From JAPXLN01 sp033809515 (lineage in GTDB: Bacteria > Bacillota > Sulfobacillia > Fermentithermobacillales > Fermentithermobacillaceae): 64,000 nt of DNA. The stretch spans positions 49,147-113,146 of the forward strand of contig JAPXLN010000004.1 in the NCBI GenBank assembly GCA_033809515.1, in the 5' to 3' direction. Of this stretch, positions 51,118 through 57,692 are shown piece by piece (within the stretch, counting starts at the first letter, position 1; every line of letters starts with the position of its first letter). The notes under the pieces were generated by a model. It was not told the origin of the DNA and did not search any database. It saw only the letters and a list, made by a program, of their open reading frames with translations. The translations under genes and the position numbers were made by a program.

Positions 51118-52973
51118 GGCTCGACGACCTGAAGGTATCTCCACAGGATCACTGCTGCTTCAGCTCTGGTGACAGTTCTTTCGGGTCTGACAGTTCCATC
51201 TTCGTAGCCCCGGATGATCCCTGATGCAAGCGCCCAGCTGAAGGCGTTCTTGGAGTCAAGGGTCTTACTTGCTAGCTCTGGGAAGGCGTCTTTCCTTGCC
51301 CATTCAGCGAAGGGTGAGCCTGCCGCTTTCCATGCAGCCAGCACAACCTCTTCCCGCGAACAGTCTTCTGACGGACGCCATGACGGGTCTGATACGGGGA
51401 TTGCGCCGCGGAAGGCCAGGAATTTCAGGTATGGATATGCCCAGTGGCTGTCATGGCAAAGGGAGAAGCTTTCAGGCAGCCTTGCGCTCTCGATCTCTTG
51501 TTTGGATGCTATGCCTCTTGACAGAAGAGCAGCGTACTCTCCTTTGTTAAGGAGCAGTTCGGGCCTGAAAGTGCCGTCGCCGTACCCTTCTATTGCGCCT
51601 ATTCCGTGCAGCCGGGACACTGTGAACCTTGCCCAATGGCCTGTCATGTCCGTAAACTGAATAGGGAGGATGCTTCCGGTTGTTTCTATGTCACATCTGA
51701 ACGGCCTGGAGAGGGTTGCTAGGCCGGCCAGGGCGTTGGATTTTTCAGCATCAGCCAGGAGCACGGTCCTTCCCCAAAGGATTTTAGTGGGAATTACCCT
51801 TGCTTCTTGGATTCCGTCTTTGGACACGGTAACGTTGAGGATGGCGCCTATCTGGCAGGCAGGTATGTCCGGGCGGGTGGTGAAGACGAAGTTGCCAAGG
51901 CTGTATGCGGTTAAGGTTTTGCCATCGTAGTTGAACCCCTGAAGCACATGGGGGTGATGGCCTATGACGATGTCGGCGCCTGCGCTTTTCAGAATGCCTT
52001 CCATCTTTTTGACCCAGGTTTCGGGTACGGTTTTACGCTCTTCGCCCCAGTGGATGAGTACGCAGACTATGTCGGTTTGAGCTGCCACGTCTGTTATTTG
52101 GTTCTGTATGTTGATTGACCAGTCGCTATAGTCTACGGCCAGTCCGGGGGAGGTGGGCGTTGCGGCCCAGGAACCTTGAGGGATGACCATGGTGGTGGCC
52201 AGGAATCCTACCCGGATGCCGTTTTTCTCGAGGATGTATCCGTTTCTGGCGGCTTTCTCGTCTTTGCCAGCTCCTATGGGGATGATGCCTGCTTGACGGA
52301 CGTTTTCTACGGTTTCCAGGAGGCACGTGACGCCGAAGTCGAGACTGTGGTTGTTGGCCAGGGATACCAGGTCGAATCCGGAGTCTACGAGCCCTTCCAG
52401 GGATTTTGGATCGGCTCTGAAGGTGTATGTCTTGCCGGGGGTCGGTTCTCCGCTAGTCCCTACGGAGCACTCGAGGTTGCCGGCTGTAAAGTCTGATGCT
52501 TTGAGGACTTCGGCCACGCCTTCCCACGGGGCCATAGGGCCCTCTCTGGCGATGAGGTCTCCGACTGTGCTGGCCAGGAGTATGTCTCCTACGAAACTGA
52601 GGGTCAGGGTTGGTTGTGCGGGCTGTGCCGGCGATGGGTTTTGGCTCTGTGAGCCCATCAGGGGTTCTGGGTTCGTTGGTGCGTTTGGATCTCCTGCTGC
52701 CAGGACTACAGGCCTACGGGCAAACAATGGGCTTGTCTGCTGGTTTTGACGGTAGCCTGTGAGGCGTGCAGCGCCCGGGCCTCCCACCGGGTCTACTGTT
52801 CGCACAGCGCTTACAGTGCATCCCAAAACGCATATGGCAAGCAAGATGGATGCACCCAGCCATGCTCCAATCTTCCTTATCTTCATTTGCACTCTGATTT
52901 TTCGGCTTTTTGCTCGGCTTTGTGTCTGTTCACGTGCGGCTCGCCGTGTCTGTGCGTGTGCGTTGACCGGCAT
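51114..52973 (-). CDS. CapA-type protein with three SLH domains
   Basis: 619 aa. Positively charged N-terminus then a hydrophobic export segment with a lipobox-like VLGC (about 45-50), a Pro/Gln linker, a CapA/PgsA (poly-gamma-glutamate synthesis/capsule) phosphoesterase-like domain (about 113-400; FVGDILL, NLECSVG, LANNHSLDFG, HWGEE, GHHPHVLQG) and three C-terminal SLH repeats that anchor to the cell wall (FTDMTGHWARFTVSRL; CHDSHWAYPYLKFL; FSWALASGIIRGYEDGT). ATG 52973 with GAAGGGAG 9 bases upstream is preferred over the longer frame starting at 53156, which contains a repeated peptide but no ribosome site. Confidence 0.82.
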   Translation of the reverse strand: MPVNAHAQTRRAAREQTQSRAKSRKIRVQMKIRKIGAWLGASILLAICVLGCTVSAVRTVDPVGGPGAARLTGYRQNQQTSPLFARRPVVLAAGDPNAPTNPEPLMGSQSQNPSPAQPAQPTLTLSFVGDILLASTVGDLIAREGPMAPWEGVAEVLKASDFTAGNLECSVGTSGEPTPGKTYTFRADPKSLEGLVDSGFDLVSLANNHSLDFGVTCLLETVENVRQAGIIPIGAGKDEKAARNGYILEKNGIRVGFLATTMVIPQGSWAATPTSPGLAVDYSDWSINIQNQITDVAAQTDIVCVLIHWGEERKTVPETWVKKMEGILKSAGADIVIGHHPHVLQGFNYDGKTLTAYSLGNFVFTTRPDIPACQIGAILNVTVSKDGIQEARVIPTKILWGRTVLLADAEKSNALAGLATLSRPFRCDIETTGSILPIQFTDMTGHWARFTVSRLHGIGAIEGYGDGTFRPELLLNKGEYAALLSRGIASKQEIESARLPESFSLCHDSHWAYPYLKFLAFRGAIPVSDPSWRPSEDCSREEVVLAAWKAAGSPFAEWARKDAFPELASKTLDSKNAFSWALASGIIRGYEDGTVRPERTVTRAEAAVILWRYLQVVEP

Positions 52974-53034
52974 TTTAATACGCTCCCTTCGGGAACAGTC
53001 TTGCTGTTGTCCTAATGCCCGGACGGCATCTACT

Positions 53035-53118
53035 GCAAGGCCGGGTGCCTCTGCCACCTGATACCGGCGGGCAAGGCCGGGTTCTGCTGCCGCATGATAC
53101 CGTCCGGCAACCCAACGG
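53035..53118. repeat. 36-bp tandem repeat, about 2.3 copies
   Basis: GCAAGGCCGGGT opens at 53035 and again at 53071, and GCAACCCAACGG at 53107 begins a third, diverged unit; each unit also has CTGCC and TGATACCG. The period is exactly 36, which reads in the minus frame as a 12-residue peptide repeat (RYHAAAEPGLA / RYQVAEAPGLA). Confidence 0.7.
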
Positions 53119-53252
53119 TGCTTGGGGTAGGCATTACGGCCTGCGACGCCAATCATACTTCTCTGTACGTGGCGATTGTCCTTCCAGTTCCCTGATCTTG
53201 TGCCTAGAATATGTTACCCGGTCGTCGTTTCGGGTTCTTCGGGGTTCTGTTA

Positions 53253-53281
53253 GGGCAGGGTGGGGTTAGGGTGGGGCAGGG
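53253..53281 (+). other. Putative G-quadruplex-forming tract
   Basis: Six runs of three or four G separated by loops CA, T, TTA, T and CA, symmetrical about the centre. The loops of 1-3 bases make this a strong predicted quadruplex on the plus strand. It lies about 280 bases upstream of the tRNA promoter. Confidence 0.6.
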
Positions 53282-53530
53282 TATGCCGGGCCTTCATGTG
53301 CGAGTGACGGGTTTTGGGACCAGGTCAGATTTGACTGCCGCGAAGGGAGCGAAATCGGTTGAGACCGGTCAGTTGAAAAAGCAGCTTCCCGTCAGCAGGA
53401 GTTCGGGAAACTGCAAGGAGCCTCAGGATCACAAGGAAGCGGTCTCTCACTGCCTATGGCATGGACAGTGGAATGACCGATGAACTTGCTCCTGCAATCA
53501 AGGATTGGTTGATAACTTTGCCAGATCTGT

Positions 53531-53559
53531 TTGACGAGTGCTCGCAGGTTCGCTATACT
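53531..53559 (+). promoter_or_regulatory. Promoter of the tRNA operon
   Basis: TTGACG (53531-53536), 17-base spacer, TATACT (53554-53559); the first tRNA begins 37 bases downstream. Confidence 0.75.
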
Positions 53560-53596
53560 ATGAAAAGCGTCAGCCTTAGGGTTGCCGAAAAGGTTA

Positions 53597-53671
53597 GGGC
53601 GAATAGCTCAGCGGGAGAGCACCTGCCTTACACGCAGGGGGTCACAGGTTCAAACCCTGTTTCGCCCACCA
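53597..53671 (+). tRNA. tRNA-Val (TAC)
   Basis: Cloverleaf with GGGCGAA/TTCGCCC acceptor, anticodon loop TTACACG (anticodon TAC), GTTCAAA T-loop, and encoded CCA. Confidence 0.95.
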
Positions 53672-53682
53672 GCAGAGAACGC

Positions 53683-53760
53683 GGAGGCGTGGTGTAGTTG
53701 GCCTAACATACGTGCCTGTCACGCACGAGATCGCGGGTTCAAATCCCGTCGCCTCCGCCA
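53683..53760 (+). tRNA. tRNA-Asp (GTC)
   Basis: GGAGGCG/CGCCTCC acceptor, anticodon loop CTGTCAC (anticodon GTC), discriminator G as expected for Asp, encoded CCA. Confidence 0.95.
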
Positions 53761-53788
53761 TCTATTCTGGACTTACGGCTGACCAGCT

Positions 53789-53864
<76 letters not shown>

Positions 53865-53870
53865 TTACGA

Positions 53871-53945
53871 GCGGAAGTGGCTCAGTGGTAGAGCATCGCC
53901 TTGCCAAGGCGAGGGTCGCGGGTTCAAATCCCGTCTTCCGCTCCA
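53871..53945 (+). tRNA. tRNA-Gly (GCC)
   Basis: GCGGAAG/CTTCCGC acceptor, anticodon loop TTGCCAA (anticodon GCC), encoded CCA; starts 7 bases after tRNA-Phe. Confidence 0.95.
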
Positions 53946-53956
53946 TATGATATATC

Positions 53957-54030
53957 GGCGACATAGCCAAGCGGTAAGGCAGGGGTCTGCAAAACCCTCA
54001 TCCCCGGTTCGATTCCGGGTGTCGCCTCCA
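53957..54030 (+). tRNA. tRNA-Cys (GCA)
   Basis: GGCGACA/TGTCGCC acceptor, anticodon loop with TCTGCAAAA (anticodon GCA), discriminator T, encoded CCA. Confidence 0.95.
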
Positions 54031-54035
54031 GGTGT

Positions 54036-54112
54036 GGGGGAGTAGCTCAGTTGGTTAGAGTGCTTGCTTGACATGCAAGAGGTCCCGGGTTCAAATCCCG
54101 TCTCCCCCACCA
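54036..54112 (+). tRNA. tRNA-Val (GAC)
   Basis: GGGGGAG/CTCCCCC acceptor, anticodon loop TTGACAT (anticodon GAC), discriminator A, encoded CCA. The last host gene before the AT-rich mobile element, so its 3' end is a candidate integration point. Confidence 0.95.
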
Positions 54113-54142
54113 TAAGAACAGCCGCTCAAAGGTGGCGCATCT

Positions 54143-54159
54143 AAGGGATTTAATCCCTT
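54143..54159. terminator. Small hairpin after the tRNA operon
   Basis: AAGGGAT-TTA-ATCCCTT followed on the plus strand by GAAAAAATT. It may assist the stronger terminator just downstream. Confidence 0.4.
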
Positions 54160-54167
54160 GAAAAAAT

Positions 54168-54206
54168 TCGGCATAGTCGGTTTAAATATCGGCTATGCCG
54201 TTTTTT
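54168..54206. terminator. Bidirectional terminator between tRNA operon and recombinase
   Basis: CGGCATAG (54169-54176) pairs with CTATGCCG (54193-54200); TTTTTT (54201-54206) follows on the plus strand and a T-run follows on the minus strand. The recombinase stop codon lies in the 3' arm. Confidence 0.75.
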
Positions 54207-55845
54207 CTTGGGGTTTCGGAAGCTCGACTGCCCCGATACAGTTGAAAATCACTTCAATATGCTGTTGCCTGTGACCGTCGACCTTCTCTGCCTTGTAGAC
54301 AATGATTTTATCAATAAACTGCCGTATAATCTCCGCATCCAATTCCTTGATGTCTGTGTACTTCCGCACCAGTGAGAGGAAGTGTTCGGCATTGAGGGAT
54401 TTTTCTTTTGCGCTGTCAAGGAATTGCTGTAGTTCAATAACACGGTTTTGTAGCTGCGCCTGTTCGGTTTCGTAGGTGACATTCAACTTCATGAAACGCC
54501 CATCGGAAATCTTACCTGTCACATTATCCTCATAGAGCTTTTGGATGATGTTGTCGAGGGTGGTAATGCGAGCCTTTGCCTGTTCATATTCCTTTCGGCT
54601 ATCCTTTAGTTCCCGCTCAAGTTCTCGCTCCGAGGTGTCTATCACAAGCCTGATAAATTTATCCTCATGCTCCCTTGCGAAGGTGGTAACCTGTTGTAAA
54701 TGATGTAATAAAAGTTGCTCTACAACTATATTCCGTATTTGATGAGAACTGCAGCCGCCTTTTTTCTTGCGGTAGGTTGCACAGACAAAGTATTCTTTAT
54801 CATGCTCCCAACCACGCCCTCGCACTTGGTATAACTTGTTTCCGCAATCAGCACAAAACATCATGCCGGAGAGAATGCCCATCTCGCCCATCGGGGAAAG
54901 TCTGCGCCTGCCATCACGGATTTTTTGCACGATATTGAATGTTTCCTCATCTATTATGGGTTCATGCGTATTCTCGAAAACTTGCCATTCGGATGGGTCA
55001 TTCTTTATCTTCTTTTTCTGCTTATAGGACTTACGACACGTTTTGAAATTCACTGTATGTCCAAGGTATTCTTGCCTTGACAACATCCGGGCAATTGTGG
55101 AATCCCTCCATATATACGGGTCATCGTAGGCTTGCTTAGCAGGAACTGCGATGCCTTTTCTTTTACCATAGGCAACAGGGTTTTCGATTTTCCGTTCTTC
55201 CAACTCGTTAGCAATCTTGGTGGGTCCGAGACCGCTCATGCAAAGGTGGAATATTTCTTTAACTACGGCTGCTACTTCCTTATCCACAATCCAATGCGTC
55301 TTGTCCTCCGGGTCTTTTATATAACCGTATGGAGGATTGGTACAGAGTGGTTTGCCTGATTGACCTTTTGCCTTAAACACGGCTCGAATTTTCTTGCTCG
55401 TATCCTTGGCGTACCATTCGTTGATGATATTGAGGAATGGTGTAAAATCGCTATCTTGCTGGCTGGCACTGTCTACACCGTTATTGATGGCAATGAAGCG
55501 AACATCAGCTTCAGGGAAAGCTATCTCAGTGTAGTAGCCTACCTTCAGATAATCTCTTCCAAGACGGCTCATATCCTTTACGATCATGGTTCCGACATTG
55601 CCTGAGTCCACCTCAGCTACCATGAGTTGAAAATCTGGGCGGTCAAAGTTTGTGCCGCTATAGCCATCATCTACAAAAAATTGTGTATTCAGGAAACCGT
55701 TATCATCAGCGTATTTCTTGAGTATTGCTTTCTGATTGATGATACTGTTGCTGTCTCCCTGTAACTCATCGTCACGGGAGAGCCTACAATAGAGCGCCGT
55801 TATTTTGCTCTTATTCATTGCAGTAGTGTTGGGTTGTCTATTCAT
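54193..55845 (-). CDS. Large serine recombinase
   Basis: 550 aa. N-terminal resolvase domain with catalytic Ser in ALYCRLSRDDE, DGYSGTNFDRP, and MIVKDMSRLGRDY; a Recombinase domain; a zinc ribbon (CADCG, then C x~25 C) and a long C-terminal coiled coil with the DUF4368-type end. This is the Tn4451/Tn916-family TndX-like integrase class, which can integrate and excise an element. ATG 55845 with GGAAAGGAGG upstream is preferred to the 55872 extension. It lies at the left edge of the element beside tRNA-Val. Confidence 0.93.
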   Translation of the reverse strand: MNRQPNTTAMNKSKITALYCRLSRDDELQGDSNSIINQKAILKKYADDNGFLNTQFFVDDGYSGTNFDRPDFQLMVAEVDSGNVGTMIVKDMSRLGRDYLKVGYYTEIAFPEADVRFIAINNGVDSASQQDSDFTPFLNIINEWYAKDTSKKIRAVFKAKGQSGKPLCTNPPYGYIKDPEDKTHWIVDKEVAAVVKEIFHLCMSGLGPTKIANELEERKIENPVAYGKRKGIAVPAKQAYDDPYIWRDSTIARMLSRQEYLGHTVNFKTCRKSYKQKKKIKNDPSEWQVFENTHEPIIDEETFNIVQKIRDGRRRLSPMGEMGILSGMMFCADCGNKLYQVRGRGWEHDKEYFVCATYRKKKGGCSSHQIRNIVVEQLLLHHLQQVTTFAREHEDKFIRLVIDTSERELERELKDSRKEYEQAKARITTLDNIIQKLYEDNVTGKISDGRFMKLNVTYETEQAQLQNRVIELQQFLDSAKEKSLNAEHFLSLVRKYTDIKELDAEIIRQFIDKIIVYKAEKVDGHRQQHIEVIFNCIGAVELPKPQEKTA

Positions 55846-55920
55846 TTTTTCCTCCTTTCCGACAACCCTCAAGCGGTATGTTATATTACCGTACTACTGC
55901 GGGTAAGTCGAGTTATATTC

Positions 55921-56094
55921 TTAGGAAATTTGTGAATGTTCGGATAACGTTAAATTACTTAGAATCAGTCGCTCCACCTTATCATAAGCTGTTTCCTTTG
56001 CGTTCTCGCTGACCTTTGCTTCAACAATATACAGAGTTCCGTCTATCATGGTTTCTGTGACACGAGGAACAGGGGTGGTCTTGCATTCTGCCAT
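55921..56094 (-). CDS. TnpW-like transposon-encoded small protein
   Basis: 57 aa. MAECKTTPVPRVTETMIDG followed by LYIVEAKVSENAKETAYDKVERLIL is the pattern of the small TnpW family found in clostridial conjugative transposons; function unknown. ATG 56094 has AGAGGTATG upstream; the extension to 56175 is not supported. It shares direction with the recombinase and capsid genes. Confidence 0.75.
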   Translation of the reverse strand: MAECKTTPVPRVTETMIDGTLYIVEAKVSENAKETAYDKVERLILSNLTLSEHSQIS

Positions 56095-56286
56095 AGTGAC
56101 ATACCTCTTTTCTGCCCAATAGGGGCGGTCAAATCTCCGGGTAAAAACATATCGGACAGCGGCGTGGGGCTTCATGTAAAAAAACGCGGATTCAAACAGG
56201 GTAATAGCCCCAAAGGGGTGGTGAAAGTGTCTGCTTTCATTGGGCTTAGCACGCTTTCACCGTTTATAAGGTGTTTAATTGCTTGA

Positions 56287-57198
56287 TTACGCTGCCATCT
56301 GAAGCACTTTGATAGCCTCTGGACGAATCAGCTTGCCGTCGAGACGTTCGTAACCGAGATAACCTTTAAGCTGTGATAATACATATTTTTCAAACAACAC
56401 CCTTATCGTGAGCGGCATACGCTCCACAATCCAATAGTAGGAAAAGTCACCGAAAGCAATCGGCTTATTTCCTGCGGCGATGGTTGGCATATTGTTTGAG
56501 ATAACTACAGGTCTACCGAGCAGATTAGTCGAATTCTCAGGCCAGAGATAGTTTTCTCCGTTTTGTTTGAGTGTACGGAGTGACAGGGCTGTGGTGTCGC
56601 TCATAACCCAGACAGCCTTTTCGCGGTATTCCGGCTTTACGGAATGGAACAGCTTCATTATTTCATCAAGGGTCACTGCTGTTGCAGATAAAGCCGTCAC
56701 ACCGATATCTGCTCCATTTGTGCTGTTGAGAATTCCTGTTGGGCATCCATTTCCATCGCCGTTGATAAAGGCGTTTTCCTCGGTTTTACCAAATCGGCGG
56801 GCAAAGTCTCTAACGAGATATTTCTCTATATCGAACTGCTTGTCTTCAAGGAAGTGAACATGGAGTTTGGCAATAGAAGCCAGCTTGTATGCTTCAAAGT
56901 CGTATTGGCTGAAGGTGTCATTGTCTTCCGGAATAGCGCTTCCTTCAGGTATCCAGTCCGCTATCGCAGTAGCAGAAATAGCGTGAACAGTGCTGTCAAG
57001 AGTAGGTATTTGTATTATGGTAGCGAGCCTGCGGAAGAGGTTTTCTTTATTGAGTGCCTCGCTGTAGCGGTTATCTGCTCCTTCCGGCAGCAAGTATGTT
57101 CCAGTGGTTGTGTCTGCCATTTCGCGATACTGACCGGCAAGGTTTTGACCTCCGCGTATCATGATCCAGAAATCAGTTTTGTAAGATGTGTTTGACAT
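56287..57198 (-). CDS. HK97-family phage major capsid protein
   Basis: 303 aa. GTYLLPEGADNRYSEAL, the A-domain-like ATAIADWIPEGSAIPEDNDTF, TEENAFINGDGNGCPTGIL, and LLGRPVVISNNMP are typical of HK97-fold capsid proteins. It lacks the roughly 100-residue N-terminal delta/scaffold domain cut off in HK97. No protease, portal or terminase gene is nearby, so on its own it cannot build a normal phage. It may be a satellite capsid, an encapsulin-like shell or a remnant. Confidence 0.85.
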   Translation of the reverse strand: MSNTSYKTDFWIMIRGGQNLAGQYREMADTTTGTYLLPEGADNRYSEALNKENLFRRLATIIQIPTLDSTVHAISATAIADWIPEGSAIPEDNDTFSQYDFEAYKLASIAKLHVHFLEDKQFDIEKYLVRDFARRFGKTEENAFINGDGNGCPTGILNSTNGADIGVTALSATAVTLDEIMKLFHSVKPEYREKAVWVMSDTTALSLRTLKQNGENYLWPENSTNLLGRPVVISNNMPTIAAGNKPIAFGDFSYYWIVERMPLTIRVLFEKYVLSQLKGYLGYERLDGKLIRPEAIKVLQMAA

Positions 57199-57213
57199 GG
57201 TAATAACCCTCCC

Positions 57214-57504
57214 TTATTTACTGCATTTTTTACAGGTGTAGACCGGGGTTTCGTGCTTGTTTGCCGGGAATATAGGCTCCATTACGAGTTTGCATTGCGG
57301 ACAGTACACCTGATAATCTTTTACGCAATGCTCTGCTGTAATCTTGTTTCTGCAGTTCAGACGGTAGATGCCATCCATAATTCGGGTGAGCCAGAAAGCA
57401 CTACTTTGGGTTGTGCGTTTCTGAAGCTGCTCTTCGGTCATTGTGGTTTCGCGTGGAATTAAGCGACCGTGACCAACCGTGGTAAGGGTGTAATTTTGCG
57501 ACAT
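57214..57504 (-). CDS. Small zinc-ribbon protein
   Basis: 96 aa. C-terminal ribbon with CPQC and CKKC (YCPQCKLVMEP; VYTCKKCSK) and an upstream CRNKITAEHC. Starts at ATG 57504 with AAAGGAGG 8 bases away. It precedes the capsid gene by 15 bases on the same strand; possibly a transcription or assembly helper, but unrecognised. Confidence 0.65.
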   Translation of the reverse strand: MSQNYTLTTVGHGRLIPRETTMTEEQLQKRTTQSSAFWLTRIMDGIYRLNCRNKITAEHCVKDYQVYCPQCKLVMEPIFPANKHETPVYTCKKCSK

Positions 57505-57692
57505 ATTCATGTCCTCCTTTGGTTTATGAAGTTTATTTATGCTTTCTTGGGATTGGGTTTATCAGCACATACGCACCACCGCCTTTCATGTTCACAGTGG
57601 GGCAAGCTGTGGCAGGAAATATATATAATCCTCTATAGAAATATTGATTTTTGAAACAACCATATTTACTTGCCACATAATGCCCCATATGT

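Larger units (their letters stand above)
52974..53530. other. Intergenic region upstream of CapA-SLH and tRNA genes
   Basis: About 560 bases with no convincing gene. It contains the promoter side of the CapA-SLH gene, a 36-bp tandem repeat (53035-53118) and a dense G-tract element (53253-53281), then becomes ordinary sequence up to the tRNA promoter. Confidence 0.6.

Noticed and set aside
53035..53118. CRISPR array
   Set aside because: Units are contiguous and diverging with a 36-base period and no spacers; no cas genes are near.
53211..53483. 90-codon open frame between the CapA-SLH gene and tRNA operon
   Set aside because: Its N-terminal part is the translated G-tract, there is no ribosome site, and no family pattern was recognised.
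54000..54112. Duplicate tRNA 3' end as att site within the element
   Set aside because: No second copy of the tRNA-Val 3' sequence was found by eye between 54113 and 64000; the recombinase class does not need a long identity block.
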